The notes: a model not told the origin generated them from the sequence alone. Positions 1 to 8,384 are shown, counted from the stretch's first letter. The stretch is 22,500 bases of DNA from Stramonita haemastoma (GCA_030674155.1 CM060334.1:39918064-39940563); one strand, 5' to 3'. A program made the numbers and translations.

Positions 1-742
1 CCTCATTGTTTGATGTGCCATCTTTTGTTAGGATGGAGCCTAAGTATTTGAATTGGCTCACCTCTTCCAAAATTTATCCATTCATCTTTATTTCCGTGCT
101 GTCATTACTCGCGCTGTTGACCATGATCTTCGATTTCTCTGTACTGACCTCCATGCCGTATGTGCTCGCTCGATCTGTTAGACTGTCTGTGAGGATTTGC
201 AGTTCTTGTTTGCTGCTGCCCATGAGGTCAATGTCATCTGCAAATCTGAGGTTGCAAAGGGGTCTTCCACCAATGGAGATGGAAGTGTGGTGGTTTTGCA
301 GTGTCTCTGTCATGATGTTTTCGAGGAAGAGGTTGAAGAGTACAGGTGAGAGAAGGCAGCCCTGGCGGACTCCAACTGTGGTCTTGAAGAACTCGCCCAC
401 GTGATTGTTCATGAAAACTGCACTTCTTGCATTCTCGTACAGAGCCTTGATGACTTCAATTAGGCAGTTGTCAATGTTGAAGTGCCTGAGTACTTGCCAG
501 AGGCCGTCATGCCATACCCTGTCAAAGGCCTTTTTGAAGTCTATAAAATTGTGGTACAAGTCTTTTTGGTGTTGGAGATGCTTCTCTATCAGAATTCTCA
601 GGTTGACAATTTGTTCCATTGGGCTGCGTTTTGGTCTAAAGCCCGCTTGTTCTTCTGCCAGGAGTTTTTCTGCTTGGTTTTTGAGTCTGTTGAGGACTAC
701 CTGCAGCGTGATCTTGCTAGGATGGCTTATGAGCCACACCAC
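1..742 (-). pseudogene. Non-LTR retrotransposon reverse transcriptase fragment
   Basis: Minus-strand frame 742 to 74 encodes about 222 residues of a LINE reverse transcriptase. It contains FIDFKKAFDRVWH (motif A, near 535), GVRQGCLLSPVLFN (motif B) and RFADDIDL (motif C with the catalytic DD, near 240). An in-frame TAA at 76-74 interrupts it, and the same frame then continues as ILEEVSQFKYLGSIL to the window edge. The stop therefore replaces a sense codon. The 5' end breaks just after LISHPSK, where a complete element would have the endonuclease and the start of the RT. The FADDIDLMG and MEVSTEKSKIM wording is typical of APE-type non-LTR elements of invertebrates; I cannot fix the clade. It is truncated and interrupted, so surely inactive. 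A tRNA-headed SINE abuts its 5' break. Confidence 0.9.
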
Positions 743-744
743 CC

Positions 745-1056
745 ATCATTATTTTCTTTCTTGTTCATGTCTGCAACTGTATTTGGTTACCTCTTAAAGT
801 GGCTTTTTTCTACAGAAGTTTGCCAGAGACAACTCTCTTGTTGCCATGGTTTCTTTTACGTGCGCTAAATTATGTGTATAAAACACGGGATCTCGGTTTA
901 TCGTCTGATGTGAAAAACTAGCACCCAGGTCAGCACTCAAGGTCTAATGGATGGGGGGAAAGTTTTGGGCCCAAACGGGATTCGAACCACAGCACACTTC
1001 GACCCGGACTTTTCGCTTTCCAGGCAGGCGCGTTACCTCTAGACCACGAATCCACC
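745..1056 (-). mobile_element. tRNA-derived SINE, second family, minus-strand copy
   Basis: On the minus strand there is an RNA polymerase III A box TGGTCTAGAGG (1046-1036) and a perfect B box GGTTCGAATCC (988-978). These are followed by a body containing ACGATAAACCGAG (about 905-893), a core shared with the two plus-strand copies near 2212 and 2694. The body then reads GGCAACAAGAGAGTTGTC before ending near 745. The tRNA-like head is not a real tRNA gene because the anticodon and acceptor stems do not pair. The 3' end lies only a few bases from the start of the RT fragment. Confidence 0.75.
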
Positions 1057-1355
1057 TAACGCAGGTAGATACGTAAGTATCATGGGCCTGGTTAATTAAC
1101 ACTGTAGTGTCATACATATCAACCCTATAAATTTGCTTTTGTTTTCAATAAACTGTGATTAAGCTTCTCCCTCTACTCTGTGACGAGTCGTTACAGAGCA
1201 GCAAAGAAACTCCCAGGCAGTGCCTTAGGTATACTGATGCTTGCACAACCCATCATTTTTCTCTCCTTCGTCGAATGCTGTCTGTCATATGAGCGAAAAT
1301 GCGTTGTGCAGTCAGGCCCAGCGCATTTTACTTCGGCATTGGCGGAGAATTGTTG
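1057..1355. other. No gene seen
   Basis: Unique-looking sequence between the SINE and the GATA array. The open frame at 1180-1440 on the plus strand runs into the microsatellite and shows no recognisable domain. Confidence 0.6.
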
Positions 1356-1722
<367 letters not shown>

Positions 1723-1999
1723 TTAGGTCAACGTCAAAGCTATCACTAAAATGAAAGCATTTTTATATCTTTGACCGAGAAAACTTTTCTAAACTTACGA
1801 CTGTCGGATTATGAAGAAAGCTGAAAGTTCTAACTCCAACAATTCAAGATAATGAATAAGGTACCATTACAGCTGAGACCTAACAAATTATATAAATAAT
1901 GACAAAATCAAACGAATCAATAAAATACGGAATCACAGAATTACTGTTACTGCCACAAAGACAAGAACAAAATAACCTCCACGAACAGAACCTACATAC
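1723..1999. other. Intron of sulfatase gene B, nothing else seen
   Basis: AT-rich sequence just downstream of the GTATGT donor of gene B exon 2, which is read on the minus strand. The next exon of gene B is not recognised here and probably lies beyond the left edge. Confidence 0.5.
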
Positions 2000-2094
2000 C
2001 CAGATCATCGGCCATGATGTAGATGATGTTGGGAGGACGGTCAGCCTGGACCGCCATGAATGCTGCCATCAGAGCGGGGAGGAGGAATACCAGC
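2000..2094 (-). CDS. Gene B exon 2: signal peptide core and DDLG metal site
   Basis: A 95-nt exon between the acceptor AG at 2096-2095 and the donor GT at 1999-1998. It encodes LVFLLPALMAAFMAVQA, a likely cleavage after VQA, then DRPPNIIYIMADDLG. The acceptor has a weak pyrimidine tract, and the sequence just upstream of it is an antisense SINE head. Confidence 0.85.
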
Positions 2095-3607
2095 CTGCAC
2101 ACACAAGCACAATTCGTCGCAATTTGACGACCCGGGTTCGATTCCGGTCGAGGAGATTTTTCTCCTGGAGTTAATATCAGTGCTGACTCCACTCTCCCTT
2201 AAAAGTCCTTCGGATGAGACTATAAACCGAGGCCCCGTGTGTGAACGCACGCAGAATATCTTGCGCACACGTTAAATCCTGTTCCGCTTTTCGTAAGAGT
2301 AGGCCATCGTGGGCCGGTGGGAACAGATGACATTTACAAAAAAACTGCATACACACGGGGACTGGATGTCAAAAAGCATATGAGTGCTTATTCCATTATT
2401 CTCGATATAAAAGAATAAAATAAATAAATAAATAAATAAATAAATAAACAAATAAATAAATAAAAACATGGCCTTCAGTCCACAGTGTGACTTTGGGGCA
2501 TTGTTACAGGCCACACACAGAGGCACTATAATAGCTTTAGACAATTCAAAGCATAGGAAGAACAAATCGCTTAAAACAAAAGGAGAAAACATTCCCCTGC
2601 CAGCAAGTAAACCGTAAGGTTCTGGGTTCGATTCCCAGCCTCCCCCTTTTTTCCAGTTTGACTAAAACATCGAACTGAAGGTCAAAGTCATTGGATGAGA
2701 TTATAAACTGAGGCCCCATTTGCGAACGCACGCAGAGCATCTTGTGCACACGTTAAAAACCTTTTCCGCCTTTCGGAAGATCAGGCCAATGTGTGCTGGT
2801 AGGAGCGTATGACAACAAAACACTAAACAAGCATGCACACAGGTGTCGTGTTTAGACACCATCCCTGGGGAAAATCTGGGAAGTGGAGTTCCCAGAGCGG
2901 TTCGGGGCTGTATATGGCAACGTTCTGGCGGATCCTCCGACGGCACTGGAACCATAACTATGGTCATTGCCTTTACAATGGACTATTCCATGTGGAAAGG
3001 GGGATGAAGGAGGTAACAGCTTGCCCTCCATACTTACCCTAGCTTTGTCCTCTAGATCCTAAAGGGCAACTCCATAGTCTTTCGAGACTGACGGATGTCT
3101 ACTCTTGCATAATGCTATATCATCTTTTGCAAAATCGTCTGTTGTGTTGAAATGATAGGTCTACCTGGTTTCGCTTCTCAGTTTTTGTTTATTCAAAACT
3201 TATGCATGCCATTCTGTCAGTCTATCAATTAGTCTATCAGTCAGTCTGTCTATCAGTCAGTTTATCAGTCGATCAGTCAGTCAGTCAGTCAGTCAGTCTA
3301 CCGGTCAGTCTATAGTCAGACTGTCACGTCCGTTTATCAGTCAGTCCATCAGTCAGTCATTCTTTCCGTCGGTCTATCAGTCTGTCAGTCTGTCAGTCAA
3401 TCAGTCAGTCTACCGGACAGTCTATATATAGTCAGATTGTCAGTTTATCAGTCATTCCATCAGTCAGTCAGTTTATCAGTCAGTTTATCAGTCAATCAGT
3501 CTGTCAGTCAATCAGTCAGTCAGTCAGTCAGTCTTTCTATCAGTCAGTCTATCAGTCAACCAATCAGTCAGTCAGTCTCTAAGCATGTATGATGCTCACC
3601 TGTTCAT
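2000..3607 (-). CDS. Sulfatase gene B (arylsulfatase B type), 5' part: exons 1-2
   Basis: A formylglycine-dependent sulfatase that would hydrolyse sulfate esters, probably on glycosaminoglycans or algal polysaccharides, in a lysosome or outside the cell. Exon 1 is the 8-nt coding stretch ATGAACAG (3607-3600) before GTGAGC. Exon 2 is 2094-2000, after TGTGCAG and before GTATGT. Joined in phase 2 they give a start MNRLVFLLPALMAAFMAVQA, a textbook signal peptide, then DRPPNIIYIMADDLG. The NIIYIMADDLG block is the family's first conserved strand; in human ARSB its two aspartates bind the active-site metal. The catalytic Cys-x-Pro-Ser-Arg exon is not in the window. The only intron here (2095-3599) holds two SINEs and a CAGT array. 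Orientation is the same as gene A, about 8.4 kb upstream of this promoter, suggesting tandem duplication. Confidence 0.85.
2113..2465 (+). mobile_element. tRNA-derived SINE, second family, with LINE-like tail
   Basis: Starts with the 3' half of a tRNA-like head: a GTCG..CGAC arm, then the B box GGGTTCGATTCC at 2133-2144. The core GGATGAGACTATAAACCGAGG is at about 2212-2232. The 3' tail GGGGACTGGATGT is followed by the hairpin AAGCATATGAGTGCTT (2374-2389) and an AAAT-rich tail (about 2407-2464). The tail matches the 3' ends of the elements at 9867 and 10316. The A-box half of the head is missing where the element meets exon 2 of gene B. Confidence 0.8.
2590..2850 (+). mobile_element. tRNA-derived SINE, second family, truncated copy
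   Basis: A clean T-arm with stem CTGGG, loop TTCGATT and stem CCCAG is at about 2622-2638. The core GGATGAGATTATAAACTGAGG follows near 2694, then a body homologous to the copy at 2213-2330 (CGAACGCACGCAGA, CACACGTTAAA). The A box and the hairpin tail are both missing. Confidence 0.75.
2851..3115 (+). repeat. Probable dispersed repeat of unknown type
   Basis: A GC-richer block unlike its surroundings, ending with AGTCT TTCG AGACT (3076-3089), a perfect 5-bp stem with a TTCG loop, followed by GACGGATG. No protein domain is visible. I suspect a mobile element because it follows a SINE and its composition differs from the flanks, but no second copy lies in the window. Confidence 0.35.
3213..3582. 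repeat. CAGT tetranucleotide array
   Basis: Degenerate CAGT/CTAT repeats (CAGTCAGTCTATCAGT and variants) within intron 1 of gene B, ending about 20 bases from the exon 1 donor. Confidence 0.95.
3600..3607 (-). CDS. Gene B exon 1, coding part (8 nt)
   Basis: ATG AAC AG followed by the donor GTGAGC. The exon ends in phase 2 and the first base of exon 2 completes an Arg codon, giving MNR before the hydrophobic core. The start is chosen because it is the only ATG after the TATA box that yields a signal peptide with a basic n-region. The matching exon of gene C is ATGGGCAG before GTGAGA. Confidence 0.8.
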
Positions 3608-3659
3608 GTTGCTTCCTTCAGTGTCCAGCAGGGGAATGTTGGTGCTAGCCGTGTCTCTG

Positions 3660-3731
3660 CTGGCCTCTGCCTGCACTGCTGCCCTTTTATAGCCTGTGGT
3701 CAGATAGGATTGCTGTGGTCAGCCACAGCTG
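3660..3731 (-). promoter_or_regulatory. Core promoter of sulfatase gene B
   Basis: TATAAAAG at 3691-3684 on the minus strand sits 84 bases before the ATG. A start of transcription near 3660 is expected from the usual TATA spacing (inferred). Upstream lie an E-box CAGCTG (3726-3731) and two copies of TGTGGTCAG on the plus strand, at 3695 and 3714, which contain the RUNX core TGTGGT. Gene C has the same TATA and E-box arrangement. Confidence 0.75.
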
Positions 3732-3739
3732 CCGGCAGG

Positions 3740-4300
3740 TCATCAGTGTCCATCACCTGGCCTGTCACTCCTCTGGCTTTAGTCGCTTGCTTTTAGAACT
3801 GTGGCTGAAGGATTTATTAGGCGTTTATTTCTTTTCGCTTCTGGCTGTTATCTATTCTTATGTGTTCGGTTCTGTTGTGTGTTTTTTTCTTTTCTTACTT
3901 TTTGTTTCTTTCTCTTTTTTTTCTTTTTTTCCTAACTGTATCTCGTTATCCTTTTTTTTTTAAAGTGGTGGAAACTAGATTTAAATATTTTTCTATTCAT
4001 TGTTGGAATTTGCGGTTTTTCACTTAATTAAAATTGTCTTTGATTTGTAATTCTTTTTTTTTATTTTACAGAAAGCACACTATTCTTAAAATCCCAATTT
4101 TCACCGTCAATTATGTTCTCTCTTGTTTTAGTATTCACCATTTTCTTTGTGATCCGACTGCAGGGTTAAATGGTGAAATCAAATTATTGGTTTACAGCAC
4201 ACACAAAAATGGCATTCTAGTCTTGGAGCTACACTGCACACTTTCTCTTTTCCTTTCTGTTTAGAGACTTTATTGCATATAGTTTTCTCAGGGTTTTTTT
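3740..4300. other. T-rich region upstream of gene B, no gene seen
   Basis: Mostly T-rich plus-strand sequence with long T runs near 3895-3962 and 4050-4062. Apart from the promoter-proximal motifs noted separately, I see no coding or RNA feature. Confidence 0.6.
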
Positions 4301-4306
4301 CAGTTA

Positions 4307-4348
4307 ATTGGGCGAGCATTCTACCAACTGAGCTAAGGGGCCTCTCAA
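4307..4348 (-). mobile_element. tRNA-like 5' half (SINE head fragment)
   Basis: The minus strand reads GGCCCCTTAGCTCAGTTGG then TAGAATGCTCGCC, a tRNA 5' half with a canonical A box TAGCTCAGTTGG. No B box or pairing 3' half follows, so it is not a tRNA gene. It begins about 15 bases past the stop of the retroelement fragment at 4363-4788, on the same strand. Confidence 0.55.
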
Positions 4349-4362
4349 TATTATAGTGTCAT

Positions 4363-4788
4363 CTAAGCCTTATGCAGTTCACGTTTGTTCCTCCTTAACC
4401 AGATCCAACTTGAACATCTCTCAGCTGCTTCTGTCATGGCTTTCAGGGCTCTGGTTTTTTCCTTCCCTGCAATCGAGAGCTGTTTCATGAGGTTGTAAGC
4501 CGATTCTCCAACAAACCTCCTGGCTCCGACTTCTGCAGCAAGGACTTTAACCTGATAGCCTTCTTTCCTCAGGCTGTTAGCCAGATCTGCATACTTTTCA
4601 GTCTTGAAGGCGTGAGATGCCTCCATCCTGTTCTCATATGGAACAGTCAGCTCTATCATGATCAGCTGCTTGGTTGAATGGCAGTTGACTACTATGTCAG
4701 GTCTCATACCACTCTTGCTGATTATCTTGGGAATATAATTTATCAGGAAAGAGTACTGGCTTCCCCGCAGGGTAAGTGACTGCTGCAT
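4363..4788 (-). pseudogene. Retroelement C-terminal fragment with PD-(D/E)xK-like domain
   Basis: An open frame of 141 residues. Its core reads GMRPDIVV, then LIMIELTVPYENRMEA, then FKTEKYADL, then a VLAAEVGARRFVG stretch, ending AMTEAAERCSSWIWLRR. The spacing RPD..IELTVP..KYA looks like a PD-(D/E)xK nuclease fold, as in the restriction-like endonuclease domain of R2-type elements. Similar C-termini are common after reverse transcriptases in invertebrate genomes; this assignment is from memory of the family. There is no RT domain upstream, so the copy is a 5'-truncated remnant even though its frame is intact. The ATG used may be internal. It could also be a stand-alone domesticated fragment, but nothing supports that. 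Confidence 0.65.
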
Positions 4789-4789
4789 C

Positions 4790-5172
4790 TTGAAAAATTA
4801 TACAATGTTAAAATCAAAGGCTTTCCTTTATTATTTCTTTTTTTACAAAAGTTTTAGTTTATATATCTTTAAGCAGCGGTTGTTGGCGGATCCCTCTAGA
4901 TTTGCTAATAAGTATGTGTGTAGTTCCACAGCGTACAAATCCAACATCACTCAGTCCAGAGTGCTAAATTTAGTGCGCCCCTTCCTTTTACCTAGTCCAA
5001 AAGTGGTCAGTCAGTTCCTGCTATAACTAGTACTAGCTGGGCTGGGCTGGGCTAGGATAGGATGAGATGGATTAATTACAAAACTGAGAGGAGCTGAAAG
5101 TGGGGGAAACTGACAGCTATGTCCCCATCCCAATATTTTACTTGTCCAATTAACTAAAAACAAAACAAACAA
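4790..5172. other. No gene seen
   Basis: AT-rich sequence with a short GGGCT-type pentanucleotide run at about 5036-5055. No coding similarity is recognised. Confidence 0.6.
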
Positions 5173-5328
5173 CAAAAATATAAACGCACACACATGCACA
5201 CACACAAACATACAAAAACAAACACACATACAGATACACACACACATGTACAAACACACACACACATGTACACACACACATCACCATCAACCATCACCAA
5301 CACGACACCACACACACACACACACACA

Positions 5329-5404
<76 letters not shown>

Positions 5405-5560
5405 ACCCACACATACATACACGCCCCCCCTTCCCCTGCACACACATACACCCGCCCCCTTCCCCCCTCACACACACACATACACACACGCGCTCGCCAC
5501 ACACACACACACACACACACACACACCACACACACACACACATACATACACACATACCAC
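5173..5560. repeat. Interrupted CA array
   Basis: CA dinucleotides broken by CCA, TACA and C-rich inserts (for example CGCCCCCCCTTCCCC near 5422). The long His-Thr and Val-Cys frames across it are repeat artefacts. Confidence 0.95.
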
Positions 5561-6007
5561 TACCACCACTACCAACCCACAGGAATATCCTCGCTCACAA
5601 AAAAGCACCAGGGCTATTTGATACCTTTTTTTTCCTATTAACCCTTTATACCCTGACTGTCAGTGACTCCATTCTCAAATAACTATAGCTAATTTTCCAC
5701 AACGGGCTTAAAGGAAAGTGATGGTCTAATACATCATAGCATGTAATTCTTGGCATTTGACAGCGCACAGTCCTAGTATATCATTAATCTCTCATAACTG
5801 GACCGTGTATGCTTTCACTAAGCACTGTCATTACTCGGTTTATACTATAATACAAATTCCCAAATGGTTGTTTCAGTTTCCTCTAATTTGAAAAAAAAAA
5901 ATCTGATTGTTTGTCTTATTTTAAATTTTGGTTTGCCTAAATGGAAAGTGATTTTTTTTAGTAAGGGGGGTCTGTTTTTGTTTGTGGTATCGCTTTTAAT
6001 GGGTGTG
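5561..6007. other. No gene seen
   Basis: AT-rich sequence with short homopolymer runs. No recognisable coding or RNA feature. Confidence 0.6.
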
Positions 6008-6021
6008 TAAAGTTATGTATT

Positions 6022-6299
6022 TTAAACAGGATAGCTCAGTGATCAGAGCGCTGGCTTTTCCCAAGCTAAGGCTTAGCAGTATCGAGTGTGGTTACCAAAT
6101 GAATGAGCGACCGTTCACGTGCCTTGGCTTCACTACAGTCCCCCAGACCACCCAGTTGTAAATGAGTACATGCCCTCTTTAGGGTCATGGAAGGTAAAGC
6201 AGTGAGTTCCACCCTCGATATGCTGGCCCCTAGAGAAGCTGAGGTCTCTGTCACCTCACTCCTCTACGACCACATAGGTTATGGGACACCTTTACCTTT
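6022..6299 (+). mobile_element. Chimeric tRNA/5S-headed SINE, copy 1, with target duplication
   Basis: Begins with a tRNA-like 5' half carrying the A box TAGCTCAGTGATCAGAGC (about 6032-6049). A 5S rRNA-like stretch follows at 6068-6113 (AGCAGTATCGAG, TGTGGTTACC, GAGCGACCG). A body of about 170 bases ends in ATGGGACACCTTTACC. The 14-bp sequence TAAAGTTATGTATT occurs at 6008-6021 and again at 6300-6313, a perfect target-site duplication that fixes both ends of the element. Four more copies lie at 7484, 8481, 19372 and 22088, all in the opposite orientation. Confidence 0.9.
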
Positions 6300-6313
6300 T
6301 AAAGTTATGTATT

Positions 6314-6700
6314 ACGCTTTCCTTATTGTTGCTGTTTTGACTATTGTTTCCTATAGCTTTCTTTATTATGGTGTTTGAGAATGTCAAAATGAACACAAAA
6401 GTACACGGCTCGCCAATGCGGAAGAAACGCAGAGAATGGATATTCTTTTTTTTAAGTCAGATCAAATCAACCGTCTTTGTTTTACTGCTCAAAGCTTTTC
6501 TTTTTAAAGACAAAGTATGAAAAGAAACAGAATAAGCAAATAACCAATCGAGATGTTGCACAAGTAAAAAAATAAATAAATAAAAATAAACGAAACATAA
6601 GAAAAAAATCATTTAATCACTCAACCACAACAATATATAAACAACCAAGTACACTACAGCAGTAAGTTTGACAGACCAGTGACAGACGATGTGCTAATGT
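6314..6700. other. Upstream flank of gene C, no gene seen
   Basis: AT-rich, with an A-rich stretch near 6567-6610. Promoter elements of gene C begin just after it. Confidence 0.5.
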
Positions 6701-6703
6701 TCG

Positions 6704-6785
6704 CAGCTGTCACGGGCAAGTTAGTGCTGCAGTGCCGGGAGCAAGGTGTATAAAAGAGCAGAGGATGGGGACAGACAGACAGACA
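6704..6785 (+). promoter_or_regulatory. Core promoter of sulfatase-like gene C
   Basis: E-box CAGCTG at 6704-6709 and TATAAAAG at 6749-6756; a transcription start near 6780 is inferred from the usual spacing. The TATA box lies 86 bases before the ATG at 6835, against 84 in gene B. Both genes then have ATGRRCAG followed by GTGAG. Shared spacing and the shared GCAGCTGT element point to a duplicated promoter. Confidence 0.7.
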
Positions 6786-7037
6786 TCAGTCCTCTGCTAA
6801 ACACTGCTGGATGACCACTGCAGCACAGCACACCATGGGCAGGTGAGACAGACAGACAGACAGACAGACAGAGACAGAGAGACAGAGAGACAGAGAAAGA
6901 GACAGAGACAGAGACAGACAGATAGACAGACAGACAGACAGAGACAGAGAGACAGAGAGACAGAGAAAGAGACAGAGACAGACAGATAGACAGACAGACA
7001 GACAGAGACAGAGAGACACAGAGACAGAGAAAGAGAC

Positions 7038-7074
<37 letters not shown>

Positions 7075-7290
7075 GACAGAGAGACAGAGAGACAGAGAAA
7101 GAGACAGAGAAAGAGACAGAGAAAGAGACAGAGACAGACAGATAGACAGACAGAGACAGAGAGACAGAGAGACAGAGAAAGAGACAGAGACAGACAGATA
7201 GACAACAGACAGACAGACAGAGATAGACACAGAGAGCGACAGAAAGAGAGAGACCAGAGAGAGAAAGAGAGAAGGGTTAGAGGGAGAGAG
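6771..7290. repeat. GACA/GAGA-rich minisatellite
   Basis: Higher-order repeats of GACAGA and GAGACAGAGA units, with blocks of about 80-90 bases recurring from 6846 to 7210, inside the intron after gene C exon 1. The short GACA run at 6771-6785 lies within the predicted start region of the gene C transcript. Confidence 0.92.
6811..6842 (+). CDS. Gene C exon 1, coding part
   Basis: ATGGGCAG (6835-6842) before GTGAGA is the counterpart of gene B exon 1. An in-frame ATG lies 24 bases earlier (6811) and would add MTTAAQHT. I prefer 6835 because its distance from TATA matches gene B. The exon ends in phase 2, as in gene B. No signal-peptide exon was found downstream. Confidence 0.55.
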
Positions 7291-7483
7291 AGAGAGTTTG
7301 TTGTTTTGGTTTGCATGATCAAGTAAACATCAAGTAGCATCATAACATCACTGGGTATCAGGCCCGATGAAATAGCAGAAAAGGTGATTATCCATTCTGC
7401 GTGACTTTTCATAGAATGCATTTCATGGGCGCTTTATTTAAAAAAAGAAATGGCATTCTTGCCTTTGGTGGTTTTTTTCAAGA

Positions 7484-7740
7484 CAAAGGTGTCCTATAAC
7501 GTATGTGGTCTTAGGGAGTGAGGTATCAGAGACCTCAGCTTCTCTAGGGGTCAGCATATTGAGGGCTGCGCCCATCTCCTCTCCCTCGCTGCTTTACCTT
7601 CCCTGATCCTAAACAGGGCAAGTACCTATTTACAGTTGAGGAAATTGGTGGACTGTACTGAAGCCAAAGTGCACAAACGATCACCCATCCACTTGGTAAC
7701 CACGATCAATGCTACTTAATTAACATTGGGTTGGAGAAAG
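7484..7740 (-). mobile_element. Chimeric tRNA/5S-headed SINE, copy 2, 5'-truncated
   Basis: Reverse copy of the SINE at 6022. Body and 3' end are present (GGTGTCCTATAAC on the plus strand at about 7488). The 5S-like part is recognisable near 7680-7725. The tRNA-like A-box half is missing. It lies in the intron of gene C. Confidence 0.8.
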
Positions 7741-7934
7741 CTAGGTTTTTTGTTGTTGTTGTTATTGTTGTTTTACATCAGTATTTTGGCATTTAAGAAT
7801 GTCTTTAATAGTAACTTTCATTCCTGAGAATTGAGTTTACGACTACAGTGTATATTTTTGAAATAGCAGGCACCATTACATCCCAAACACATCGAAGTAA
7901 AAAAAACCAACAAAAAAACCTCTTCTTTCCACAG
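7741..7934. other. Intron 3' end of gene C
   Basis: A TTG/TTTTTTG run near 7746-7774, then AT-rich sequence ending in the acceptor TTCTTTCCACAG at 7923-7934. Confidence 0.5.
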
Positions 7935-8384
7935 GACTTGCAACTACAAGCAGATGCAAGGTTATCCTAAAGCCTTCAAAGTCTGCAGGAGGAGAAGCAA
8001 GGATCATCTGGGCCACAACCTTTTTTTATTGCTGCCTCATCTTCCGTGACATTTCCTATCCCTGCTGTTCCACGCTGCTCGTTTCAATCTCCCCGCCACA
8101 GCCATACTCATATTCGCTATGTCTCATCCTCAGGGTCGGATGTCCATCGGGAGCTCATCATTCTTAGGCCGCCGTGGGGGCCACCAGCCAGAGAGGCCCT
8201 GCACTGCTGCTGGGTCACTTGGGTGGTGTTCAGTAGTGCCTGCTCTGGTCCACAACCTGTCTCTTGCATGGCTCTGCTCTCACAACTGGACCATGGACTC
8301 CAACCTGAGGTTGCTGGAGAGACACAAGCCAGGTGAACTATAGTCCAGAGGGACTGTCATAGTGTCAGCTGTATACCCTGAAAG
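7935..8384 (+). pseudogene. Decayed sulfatase exon in gene C (copy of gene A penultimate exon)
   Basis: The plus-strand segment matches gene A exon 13203-13539 in the same order over its two ends. After a good acceptor it reads CNYKQMQGYPKAFKVCRRRS, against GKYKLIEGDPKAFQARRRRRS in gene A. Later GCATGGCTCTGC (8266-8277), GACCATGGACTCCA (8289-8302) and GGACTGTCAT (8351 on) to CTGAAAG (8378-8384) match gene A. The start-of-exon frame meets a TGA at 8047-8049, and one base is missing near 8361 relative to gene A. The middle (about 8025-8262) does not align by eye. The donor has changed from GTGAGT to GTTGTA. Most likely a pseudogene of an inverted duplicate, though a short product from exon 1 to the TGA is possible. 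Confidence 0.75.

Noticed and set aside
978..1046. Possible tRNA gene on the minus strand
   Set aside because: A and B boxes are good, but the acceptor and anticodon stems do not pair and a SINE body follows. The heads at 2133, 2622, 4307 and 6032 were rejected as tRNA genes for similar reasons.
5154..5682. Long frames rich in His-Thr or Val-Cys
   Set aside because: They translate CA/GT repeats in several overlapping frames on both strands; no codon preference or start context supports a protein. The same applies to the frames at 6721-7421, 8876-9164, 10975-11387, 17576-18641, 18989-19269 and 20809-21049.
6066..6378. Frames across the SINE copies (also 8357-8713 and 22108-22327)
   Set aside because: Shadows of the SINE body; similar peptides appear because the copies are homologous.
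8046..8343. Two overlapping plus-strand frames of 96 and 74 residues
   Set aside because: They lie inside the decayed sulfatase exon of gene C and match no known domain; the parts homologous to gene A are in other frames.
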